Position numbers and translations under genes: made by a program
Notes under the pieces: model-generated
Told to the model about the DNA's origin: nothing
The model's database searches: none
The model's input: the letters and a program-made list of their open reading frames with translations, nothing else
Assembly: GCA_009618505.1 (NCBI GenBank)
Contig: WJOQ01000222.1
Span: forward strand, 1 to 11,335
Direction: 5' to 3'
DNA from: Clostridia bacterium
Lineage (GTDB): Bacteria; Aerophobota; Aerophobia; Aerophobales; AE-B3A
DNA: 11,335 nucleotides
Shown: positions 1 through 6,282 of the stretch, one piece after another
Position numbering within the stretch: position 1 is the first letter of the stretch
Layout: each line of letters opens with the position of its first letter

Positions 1-603
1 TACCTTATGCAATTGGTAGATGGAAACCGTATTGATCTATCCTTTTTTAATATAAACAGAATTGATGAACTAAGGAAGGACAGTTTAACAGAGGTTTTGT
101 TAGACAAAGACCATATTATTCCTAATCTTTTAGACCCATCTGAAAGTAGCTATTTGATTAAGCAACCAACCGAGAAACTGTTTAACGATTGCTGCGATGA
201 GTTTATGTTTGGTTTGATTTCACATATTCCAAAAACAATTTGGCGCAAGGAACTGCCATTGTTAAAAGCCTATATCGATGTTGTTCTAAGGAAACCACTT
301 ATTAAAATGTTTGAATGGGATATTGGAATAAAGACAGGCTTTAGAACATCAATTGGCAAAGCAGGAAGGCATTTGCAGAAATACTTGGAGCCAGAGATTT
401 ACAAAGAATTTGAGCAGACATACACTGATTCTAATTATGACAATATCTGGAATTCTCTATTCCTATTCTATAAACTGTTCAAGAAAACGGCAGAATCTGT
501 TGCACAGGAATATGGTTTTCAGTTTCCTGAAGAAGCTGGTAAAAGAGCATTAGAGTTTCTTAAACATATAAAACAGCTTCCGGAGAACGCTAGAGGACGC
601 TAA
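1..603 (+). CDS. ANT(6)-type aminoglycoside (streptomycin) adenylyltransferase, 5'-truncated by window edge
   Basis: This is the C-terminal part of a streptomycin 6-adenylyltransferase-like protein (AadE/AadK, Adenyl_transf family), which would transfer AMP from ATP to an aminoglycoside in the cytoplasm. The reading frame is open to base 1 (codons for Tyr-Leu precede the Met at 7), so the start and the N-terminal nucleotidyltransferase motif lie outside the window. About 200 residues are present out of roughly 290-300 in the family. Visible family marks are DGNRIDL near the left edge, whose Asp is expected to belong to the metal-binding set, the WRKELPLLKAY stretch, and the helical C-terminal domain with KMFEWDIGIKTG. 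The gene is AT-rich and sits next to an attC-like structure, which hints at acquired DNA. Family membership is fairly sure. Whether it confers resistance cannot be told; many chromosomal homologues have unknown substrates. Confidence 0.8.
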   Translation, partial: YLMQLVDGNRIDLSFFNINRIDELRKDSLTEVLLDKDHIIPNLLDPSESSYLIKQPTEKLFNDCCDEFMFGLISHIPKTIWRKELPLLKAYIDVVLRKPLIKMFEWDIGIKTGFRTSIGKAGRHLQKYLEPEIYKEFEQTYTDSNYDNIWNSLFLFYKLFKKTAESVAQEYGFQFPEEAGKRALEFLKHIKQLPENARGR

Positions 604-665
604 AGCGATATACTAAAGCAATAGATGCAGAACAATCGAAAAGCTAAAGGAAGCACGAATATTGC

Positions 666-769
666 ATATAACAGCGAGTACAAGGCTCGCTCCATCGTCG
701 CTCACCCAAATTACTTCCGCTCATACCTCGCTCCAGCAACTTCTTGTACCCGCAGGACGAACGTTAAGC
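666..769 (+). other. attC-like inverted-repeat spacer (possible integron cassette recombination site)
   Basis: The 221-bp spacer between the adenylyltransferase and the MBL-fold gene holds an imperfect palindrome about 104 bp long. Outer boxes are ATATAAC (666-672), one mismatch from the RYYYAAC consensus, and GTTAAGC (763-769), an exact fit to GTTRRRY. Inner arms are GCGAGTACAAG (674-684) and CTTGTACCCGC (743-753), complementary at 10 of 11 positions, with a 58-nt loop containing several cgctc words. Overall size and order of parts resemble an attC site. The spacer between inner and outer box is uneven (1 nt on the left, 9 on the right), which is not canonical. It could be a divergent attC, a decayed one, or an unrelated hairpin. 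Confidence 0.35.
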
Positions 770-824
770 AAAATAGTGACTGCTTCGTTTTACCCACAAA
801 TAACCACAATAGGAAATAAACAAT

Positions 825-1694
825 ATGGAAATTACTTTTTTGGGAACAGCAGCAGCGACCTCGTATCCTCTGGTGTTTTGCCGATGCAAAGCGTGTAAAC
901 AAGCCCGTAAACTCGGTGGACGAAATTTTAGAAAAAGATCATCCCTACTTATCAATCGAGACCTATTGATAGATTTTGGACCTGATATCATGACCGCTTC
1001 TTTTATGTATGGGATTTCTATGCCAGATATTCGATATTGCCTACAAACTCATTCGCATTCAGATCATTTTGACGCATCACATTTTTCTACTCGTATACCA
1101 GAATATGCTGTAGAAAATATTCCTCATCTTGAACTATATGCTTCAAATGCGACGCTCAGAAAGATGTCGGAGATGTTAAAAAACGAAGGTTGTGTAACTA
1201 ATCTTCTTGACCAAAAAGAACAAGAACGTATGAATATAAGTGTTCATCCCGCAAAATATCTCCAATCCTTTGAAGCAGGAAACTATCAAATAACAGCATT
1301 TCCCACAAGCCATGATAAATCAGTCGATTCACTCTTATACACCATTACAGAAAATGATTATACTGTTTTTTATGGTGTCGATACTGATATAATTCCAGAA
1401 GAAACATGGAAAGGTTTTCATGAAAAGAAGCTTAAATTTGATATTGTGGTTCTTGATCATACTTATGGTCCGAATATGCATGGAGAAGGACATCTCAATG
1501 CTAACCAATTTATCGAACATGTACAAAGGATGAGGAAAGAAAATCTGTTAAAAAAGAATTCTCGAATTTTTGCCACTCATATATCACATGAAGGAAATCC
1601 CATACATTCTGAGTTAGTTGAATATGGAAAAAAGTATGGATATGAGATAGCTTATGATGGATTGGTAATTAAAAAAAGTAATTTTCATTTCTGA
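825..1694 (+). CDS. PhnP-like metallo-beta-lactamase-fold hydrolase
   Basis: A 289-residue MBL-fold protein resembling PhnP, the carbon-phosphorus lyase accessory phosphodiesterase acting on cyclic ribose phosphates. The N-terminus reads MEITFLGTAAA, the usual first strand of this group. A Cys cluster follows (C19, C21, C24), matching the structural zinc site of PhnP-type proteins. The catalytic HxHxDH motif is H76-S-H78-S-D80-H81; further likely ligands are H163, D211 and H252. A GHLN stretch (residues 222-225) and THISHEGNP near the C-terminus also fit the family. ATG 825 follows an AGGAA ribosome-binding sequence by about 9 nt. No phn genes lie nearby, so the substrate is open; related proteins act on varied phosphodiesters. 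It sits alone between the attC-like spacer and the convergent isomerase gene, and is AT-rich like the gene before it. Confidence 0.8.
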   Translation: MEITFLGTAAATSYPLVFCRCKACKQARKLGGRNFRKRSSLLINRDLLIDFGPDIMTASFMYGISMPDIRYCLQTHSHSDHFDASHFSTRIPEYAVENIPHLELYASNATLRKMSEMLKNEGCVTNLLDQKEQERMNISVHPAKYLQSFEAGNYQITAFPTSHDKSVDSLLYTITENDYTVFYGVDTDIIPEETWKGFHEKKLKFDIVVLDHTYGPNMHGEGHLNANQFIEHVQRMRKENLLKKNSRIFATHISHEGNPIHSELVEYGKKYGYEIAYDGLVIKKSNFHF

Positions 1695-1781
1695 ATAAGA
1701 CGATTTATCTTGCCAAACCGCAGTCACTACATCGCATAACACTGAGCATTCCCTATCTCGAAAAGTGTAAATGAGTTCACT

Positions 1782-1872
1782 CTAAATTACTTTTTCATAC
1801 TCCAGATCCTTATCCTGCACCTTATATCCTATTCCCAACTTCTCACATACCTCTGCCAGACCAGCCACATAA
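1782..1872 (-). pseudogene. Out-of-frame C-terminal remnant of the isomerase
   Basis: In the shifted frame, the minus strand downstream of the premature stop encodes the family-like ending VAGDYVAGLAEVCEKLGIG, then a charged tail, then TAG at 1784-1782. A GD(Y/W) motif followed by an amphipathic helix and LGI is what I expect at the end of fucose-isomerase-type proteins. The piece has no start of its own. It is present in the DNA but not translated as part of the enzyme unless the 7-bp duplication is an error or is reversible. Confidence 0.7.
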
Positions 1873-3351
1873 TCACCAGCTACCAGCTGCATGCTGCATG
1901 TGGTTACAGGGATGCTCCCGGAAAAGTTGTTCCATGGGGACTTTGAATTTCATAAAAGCATTAGGCCAACCGGGAGTAGTTAGTACAGCATTAGCCGGTC
2001 TTTCCACAAACTCACCAGGAACTATATTCATCCAATATCTATCATTCTTTCTTGCCAGCCTTGCTCCGGTTACTGGCCCAGGTGCGGCATCAAAGTTGAC
2101 CGTTGCGCCACAGGCAGCATAGAAAAAGGCTTGTTTATCCAACTTTATTTTAGCTAGATTATCTTCAATCCTACTGCTTCGGGTGGCAAACCAGGGAGTA
2201 TGAGCACCACAGTTTACCAGATAAAGAATATTTCTTTCTGGATCCAGATATCGGAAGTCAGCGAACATAGTTGGTCTGCCAGTCAAAAGATACATTATCT
2301 GTTGGGTAAGGGCAGCGTCTTTGTCATCCTCACAAGCGCAGACGACAACTTCTTTCTTCTCACCGGCAGGGCCTCGGCTGTCATTACTGAAAGCCTGAGT
2401 TAAACATTGGGTTACATGATACTCGCTCAATTCTGGTTGACATTTGATACCGATAAAATCAAGGTCATTTTCGGCAATGATATCCTGAGTAGCATAGTAG
2501 CAAGCAAGTTGGTATTTGAGCTTATCTTCAGTGAATTTATCTTCATAATTTACACTTTCTACATTTTCAGTCAGAAAATCGAAAGCCTTATTAATCCTCT
2601 TATCTCTTATTTCTGTTATTTCGCTATTCACTCCATCACGCCAGGAAATCATCTGGCTCGCTCTTCTAATGATTTCTAATTGATCAATTGGTTGAGTGTC
2701 AACTCCAAAGATTTTAGCCCATTGAAGAGGGTCAGCTTCGGCGGTGACGATTTGAATACTCCTACCACCAATTTCTCCGTAAATCTGACCGTGTAGTCTT
2801 TCAACTACCTCGTCGGCAGAAGAGGAAATTTTAGCTCTATCTTGAGCAAACCTGGCAAACGTCATGACCTGCTTAAGTTTTTCTGGGTCATTGGCTATAT
2901 TCCTGCTCCATATTCTTATATTCGCTATACCCAGTTGGTCCAGGCCCCCGGAAGCAGCCATTCCGCCTACCATTCCCGGTTGCTCAGGAGCCAGGTTAGT
3001 AAGCACCAAGATAGGAATAGTCCTATTTCTTTTCTTTTCTTCCCGCAGGATAATCTGGGTTGCTATCCTGGCTAATCGGGGCGAAGCCCATAGGCTATAG
3101 TGAAGAATCAGGCCGTCTATATCAGCTTCAGCCAATATTTTTGCCTGTTTTCTGGCTATCTTCACCCGCCAGACCATTTTGTCAAAACCGCTAAACGATT
3201 TAGCTGGATCGACAATCTCCATACCCCCTACCCTTTCCAACGTCCTTACTACATTTTTCTTTAATCCCTGGGCGTTCTGGAAGGTTTCTTCCAGCACATG
3301 CTCTCTTTCATCATTAAAATCAAGCAATCCAATTTTGGCTTTATTGGCCAT
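1873..3351 (-). CDS. L-fucose/L-arabinose isomerase-fold protein, C-terminus frameshifted
   Basis: This protein of the fucose isomerase family is expected to interconvert an aldose and a ketose, or to be a non-isomerase relative; the exact sugar is unknown. Family marks include KCQPELSEYH (303-312), CACEDDKDAALTQQ (338-351) and FADFRYLDPERN (363-374). E341 and D365 are 24 residues apart, as are the Mn ligands Glu337 and Asp361 of E. coli FucI; H484 in PCNHMQ is the likely third ligand. The frame as read stops after 492 residues in an unlike tail (HAAGSW). The next frame continues smoothly from MQ as LVAGDYVAGLAEVCEKLG and on to a TAG at 1782, giving about 520 residues. Removing one copy of the 7-bp tandem repeat at 1886-1900 restores that frame. 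ATG 3351 follows AGGAG by 8 nt. It is transcribed away from secD and converges on the MBL gene. Confidence 0.8.
   Translation of the reverse strand: MANKAKIGLLDFNDEREHVLEETFQNAQGLKKNVVRTLERVGGMEIVDPAKSFSGFDKMVWRVKIARKQAKILAEADIDGLILHYSLWASPRLARIATQIILREEKKRNRTIPILVLTNLAPEQPGMVGGMAASGGLDQLGIANIRIWSRNIANDPEKLKQVMTFARFAQDRAKISSSADEVVERLHGQIYGEIGGRSIQIVTAEADPLQWAKIFGVDTQPIDQLEIIRRASQMISWRDGVNSEITEIRDKRINKAFDFLTENVESVNYEDKFTEDKLKYQLACYYATQDIIAENDLDFIGIKCQPELSEYHVTQCLTQAFSNDSRGPAGEKKEVVVCACEDDKDAALTQQIMYLLTGRPTMFADFRYLDPERNILYLVNCGAHTPWFATRSSRIEDNLAKIKLDKQAFFYAACGATVNFDAAPGPVTGARLARKNDRYWMNIVPGEFVERPANAVLTTPGWPNAFMKFKVPMEQLFREHPCNHMQHAAGSW
1886..1900. repeat. 7-bp tandem duplication in the isomerase 3' end
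   Basis: On the plus strand the unit ctgcatg occurs twice in a row (1887-1893 and 1894-1900, with one more matching base at 1886). The two preceding heptamers, caccagc (1874-1880) and taccagc (1881-1887), also repeat at 7-nt spacing. Because 7 is not a multiple of 3, the extra unit shifts the reading frame. Deleting one copy rejoins NHMQ to LVAGDY. Confidence 0.85.
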
Positions 3352-3395
3352 TTTTCACTCTCCTATTTTTCATGTTTTCCTGGATGAACTAGGAA

Positions 3396-3401
3396 ATTAT
3401 A
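3396..3401 (-). promoter_or_regulatory. Candidate -10 box for the isomerase gene
   Basis: Reading leftwards, a perfect TATAAT lies about 45 nt upstream of the isomerase ATG, just inside the conserved palindrome at 3407-3424. No good TTGACA-like -35 is seen 16-18 nt further up; that position is occupied by the AAGGA/TCCTT palindrome. A promoter helped by an activator, or a chance match in AT-rich DNA, are both possible. Confidence 0.35.
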
Positions 3402-3406
3402 TGGTC

Positions 3407-3424
3407 TACCGAAGGACACTCCTT
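3407..3424. repeat. Conserved 18-bp palindromic motif, copy 1
   Basis: taccgaaggacactcctt differs by one base from the sequence at 11208-11225. It contains the hairpin-capable AAGGA-CAC-TCCTT. In both places it lies about 35-56 bp upstream of the start of a minus-strand gene (isomerase here, rpsR at the other site) and opens a larger degenerate repeat. Confidence 0.7.
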
Positions 3425-3431
3425 AAAAGCA

Positions 3432-3580
3432 GTGAATGGTGGTTGGTGAATAGTGAATCGTCAAAAAGAAAAAGAAGTTTAAGTTCTGGATATTCGATTC
3501 TCGATACTTGATGCTCGCAAAAGACAAAAGAGGAAACTAAAGACGAGTATCGAGTATCTAGCATCGAAATACGATTCACC
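3432..3580. repeat. Nested quasi-palindrome built of 7-nt words (element A)
   Basis: Three tracts have a strict 7-nt period. Tract 1 (3432-3459) has gtgaatg, gtggttg, gtgaata, gtgaatc. Tract 2 (3485-3519) has tctggat, attcgat, tctcgat, acttgat, gctcgca. Tract 3 (3545-3579) has gagtatc twice, then tagcatc, gaaatac, gattcac. Tract 3 is largely the reverse complement of tract 2 followed by tract 1: gattcac (3573-3579) pairs exactly with gtgaatc (3453-3459), and the gagtatc words pair with the gat-ending words. The purine-rich centre (about 3519-3543) would be the loop. It lies in the divergent spacer between the isomerase and secD, and no gene is visible in it. Confidence 0.75.
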
Positions 3581-3659
3581 AGTTATGGTGACGGAAGAAA
3601 TTGTCCTGAGGTGTTTGTTGATTCTAGGCAAATCGATGATAAAAGTCAAGGCAGCGCAT

Positions 3660-3687
3660 TTGACAATTATTGTCTTTCTGGTAAATT
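3660..3687 (+). promoter_or_regulatory. Candidate secD-operon promoter with overlapping palindromic operator
   Basis: A perfect TTGACA (3660-3665) is followed after 16 nt by TAAATT (3682-3687, four of six matches to TATAAT). Overlapping the -35 is TGACAAT-T-ATTGTCT (3661-3675), whose GACAAT/ATTGTC halves are exactly complementary around one central base. The 7-1-7 layout resembles Fur/PerR-type boxes, with C in place of T at two symmetric positions. Which regulator binds, if any, is unknown. The implied leader to secD is about 150 nt. Confidence 0.45.
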
Positions 3688-3770
3688 AAACTAAATTTAA
3701 GTATCGGAATTTCAGTAATCTACTCGAATCGTTATTAATCAAACCTCTGTAGCTAATAGATCAGACAAAC

Positions 3771-3817
3771 GGGGGGAGCAGGCCGAAGGCCGTTGAGGGG
3801 GATGTTTTCCCCCTCAA
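3771..3817 (+). promoter_or_regulatory. GC-rich double hairpin in the secD leader
   Basis: In an AT-rich spacer, a G-run (3771-3776) is followed by GGCC-GAA-GGCC (3781-3791) and by a perfect 9-bp stem TTGAGGGGG / CCCCCTCAA (3793-3801 and 3809-3817) with loop ATGTTTT. The first G-run could compete with 3797-3801 for the C-run, which would allow two folds. It ends about 20 nt before the likely secD start. No strong T-tract follows, so it is not a classic terminator; an attenuator-like or mRNA-stabilising leader is possible. Confidence 0.5.
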
Positions 3818-3824
3818 TATCTTA

Positions 3825-3841
3825 AAAAGGGCTATTGTATG
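3825..3841 (+). promoter_or_regulatory. Ribosome-binding site pointing to an upstream secD start (ATG 3839)
   Basis: AAAAAGGG ends about 7 nt before ATG 3839. That ATG opens MYQYSKW, a typical short basic/aromatic SecD N-terminus, but in a frame one base off from the rest of secD. The downstream in-frame ATG 3873 has no such ribosome-binding site. This suggests the true start is 3839 with an indel before 3873. Confidence 0.55.
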
Positions 3842-3872
3842 TATCAATACAGTAAGTGGTTTATTTATATTA

Positions 3873-5138
3873 ATGGTTATAGGCATTGCGGCTCTGGCCA
3901 TTTGGGCTATTTATCCTTTGGGAGAGAAGATAAATTTGGGCCTAGACCTAAAGGGAGGTATGCATCTCACATTGGAGGCAGACCTCAGCAAATTTCCATC
4001 GGAAAAAGATGTTGGAGACGCGATGGATTTGGCTATGGAAATCGTCAGAAACAGAATTGACCAATTTGGGGTAACGGAGCCCACCATTGCTCGCCGGGGT
4101 GATACATATATAGTTGTGGACTTACCGGATATAGAAGATTCACAACGGGCAAGAGAGCTTATAGGAAAGACTGCTCTTCTTGAGTTTAAATTGGTGGATG
4201 AGAAGGGAGATGTGAGCAAGGCTCTACAAGGAGATATTCCCGAGGATAACCAAGTACTCTATGATTCAAAAAAAAGGCCTTATCTGCTGAAGAAGGAGAC
4301 TCTTCTATCGGGTAGCGCTATTAAAGATGCCCGGGTAGAAATGGGCCAATGGGGACAACCCTATATAAGTCTGGAATTCAAATCTGAGGCGGCAGATAAA
4401 TGGGCTGAAATTACCGGCCAACACGTAGAAGAGAGAATAGCCATAATACTGGATAATGTAGTAAAATCTGTTCGCCCGGTAGTAAAAAGTCGCATTCTTC
4501 AGGGTAAGTGCGTTATCGAAGGACAATTTACTATGGAGGAAGCACGCGAACTAAAAATTGTTCTTAAGAGTGGCGCTTTACCCATTCCCCTGAATATTGT
4601 CGAGGAATTCACCATAGGCCCTTCTCTGGGCAGAGATTCTATTCAAAAAGGTCTTTGGTCAGTAATTATTGGCTTTATCGCTGTTTTTGTTTTTATGATA
4701 ATCTATTATAAGAAGGCTGGTTTGATCGCTGATGCGGCTCTTTTATTAAATTTGCTCTTTATCTTAGGAGCTATGGCTGCTTTAAAAGCAACTTTGACTC
4801 TTCCTGGTATTGCTGGGATGATTCTTATTATTGGCATGAGTGTTGATGCTAATGTCATTATATTTGAAAGAATAAGAGAAGAATTGAGTAAAGAGAGAGC
4901 TCCTCGCTCAGCGGTAGATGCTGGCTATAAGAAGGCTCTAAGGACAATTCTCGATGCGAATATCACTACTCTTATCGTTGCTCTTATTCTTTTTCAGTTC
5001 GGCAGTGGACCCTTGAGGGGGTTTGCTACTACTCTTTCCATCGGCATTCTGGCCAGCCTTTTTACCGCCATAATAGTAACGCGAATTATCTTCAACTTAT
5101 TGATAGCCGGGAGACCAAGAGAAAAACTGAGTATCTAG
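3873..5138 (+). CDS. secD: Protein translocase subunit SecD (5' end probably frameshifted)
   Basis: SecD is the inner-membrane partner of SecF that uses the proton-motive force to help pull exported proteins through SecYEG. In the 421 residues read here, a first membrane segment (about 1-15) leads into INLGLDLKGGMHL (20-32). The periplasmic domain follows, then five membrane helices from about 261 with the hallmarks GMSVDANVIIFERIREEL (321-338), DANITTLIVA (361-370) and GPLRGFATTLSIGI (379-392). ATG 3873 leaves the first helix cut short. In-frame codons upstream add GLFIL, and an SD-preceded ATG at 3839 encodes MYQYSKW in the adjacent frame. Dropping one T in tggttta (about 3858-3863) would join them into a normal 432-residue SecD. 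No yajC lies upstream. It is first in a run with secF (9-bp gap), murG and murC. Confidence 0.93.
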   Translation: MVIGIAALAIWAIYPLGEKINLGLDLKGGMHLTLEADLSKFPSEKDVGDAMDLAMEIVRNRIDQFGVTEPTIARRGDTYIVVDLPDIEDSQRARELIGKTALLEFKLVDEKGDVSKALQGDIPEDNQVLYDSKKRPYLLKKETLLSGSAIKDARVEMGQWGQPYISLEFKSEAADKWAEITGQHVEERIAIILDNVVKSVRPVVKSRILQGKCVIEGQFTMEEARELKIVLKSGALPIPLNIVEEFTIGPSLGRDSIQKGLWSVIIGFIAVFVFMIIYYKKAGLIADAALLLNLLFILGAMAALKATLTLPGIAGMILIIGMSVDANVIIFERIREELSKERAPRSAVDAGYKKALRTILDANITTLIVALILFQFGSGPLRGFATTLSIGILASLFTAIIVTRIIFNLLIAGRPREKLSI

Positions 5139-5147
5139 GAAAAACTG

Positions 5148-6282
5148 ATGCGCTTTTTTGGAAAGACTCATATAGACTTTATTGGCTTGAGGAGAAAAGC
5201 CTTTCTTCTTTCAGGAATCATCATAGCCATTGGAATAACCTCTATCGTGCTGAAGGGAGGATTGAAACTTGGTCTGGACTTTACCGGAGGAATTGAGGTT
5301 CACCTCAAATTTGACAAGACCCCTTCCGTTGCTCGAATAAGGTCTGGACTGGCTAAAATTGGGTTGGGGGAAGCAATTATCCAACAGTATGGGGGAAAAG
5401 AAGAGAATCTTGTTCTTATAAAATATAAAGTAGAGGAAGCCTCACAGGAGATAGCTTCAGAAATAAGAAATAATTAACTATCGCATAACACACAAAGAAT
5501 TTACCGCCTTGCAGGAACTGAGGAACATACCCGGGATTGAGGCAATAGGTTATGAAGAATTGGTCAGTCTTTTCACACTCGACCCCTTAGAAAAGGAAAA
5601 AGTTGGGCTTAACCAGATAGACGAAGAATCTCTTGCTTCACTTATCCTTCAGGTAGCCAATAATAAAATGGGGGCAAAGATTGAAGAGGGGATAAAAAAG
5701 GAATTTGAGGACGAGGAAAATTCATTCGTGATTCAAGCTACTTATGTCGTCGGACCTCGGATAAGCAAGAAAATTCAAAAAAGCGCTATTCTAGCCATTG
5801 CTTTTGGCCTAATAGGTATGCTGGTATATATTGCCTGGAGATTTGAGTTAAAGTTCGCTCTAGGAGCAGTTATCGCCCTGGCTCATGATGTTTTTATTAG
5901 CGTAACAGCGTTATCATTAGGAAATTACGAAATCACTCTTCCCATAATAGCCGCTGTGCTTACTATAATTGGCTATTCTCTCAATGATACTATCGTTGTT
6001 TATGACAGAATTCGAGAAAACCTTAAAACTCACCGAAAGGGAAGAATACCTCTTAAAGAAATCATCAACCTGGGTGTTAACCAATCCCTATCCCGTACAA
6101 TTATTACATCTTTAACTACCCTTCTGGTAGTCTTGGTTCTGTTTATCTGGGGAGGAGCGATAATCCATGGATTTGCCTTTGCTCTGCTAATAGGAGTGAT
6201 AGTAGGAACTTACTCTTCCGATTTCATCGCTGCCCCAGTAGTTTATAGTTGGAGAAAGAAAAACGTAACAAAGAGGACATGA
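5148..6282 (+). CDS. secF: Protein translocase subunit SecF, split by an apparent +1 frameshift
   Basis: SecF pairs with SecD in the inner membrane. The first part (5148-5477, 109 residues) has the N-terminal helix and LGLDFTGGIEVHLKF, then meets a TAA in EIRNN. The second part, in the next frame, runs to 6282 and carries YVVGPRISKKI, ALAHDVFISVTAL, GYSLNDTIVVYDRIREN, SLSRTIITSLTTL and the last helices with GTYSSDFIAAP. Skipping one base near 5475 joins them as NNNYRITHKEF, giving about 377 residues. The family is usually about 300, and the excess falls in the periplasmic loop (roughly residues 100-190, acidic and Lys-rich). The frame change could be an indel error, real inactivation or recoding; the local context is not a known recoding site. 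The stop overlaps the murG start in ATGA. Confidence 0.9.

Noticed and set aside
625..1000. Small open frames in the 604-824 spacer and overlapping the MBL gene start
   Set aside because: Low-complexity or antisense translations across the inverted repeat; no start signals and no resemblance to known proteins.
1695..1781. A second attC after the MBL gene (gcataac near 1734)
   Set aside because: No matching GTTRRRY box or complementary inner arms nearby.
2407..2679. Plus-strand open frames within the isomerase region (for example the one at 2407-2679)
   Set aside because: They lie antisense to a clearly conserved protein, have no ribosome-binding site and no recognisable family; they are shadows.
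3432..3580. Insertion sequence or MITE
   Set aside because: No transposase, no defined terminal inverted repeats of constant sequence and no target-site duplication seen; arms are heptad words that differ between loci.
3352..3838. tRNA or small RNA gene in the large spacer
   Set aside because: No cloverleaf or known RNA family pattern seen; structure there is explained by the heptad palindrome and the leader hairpins.
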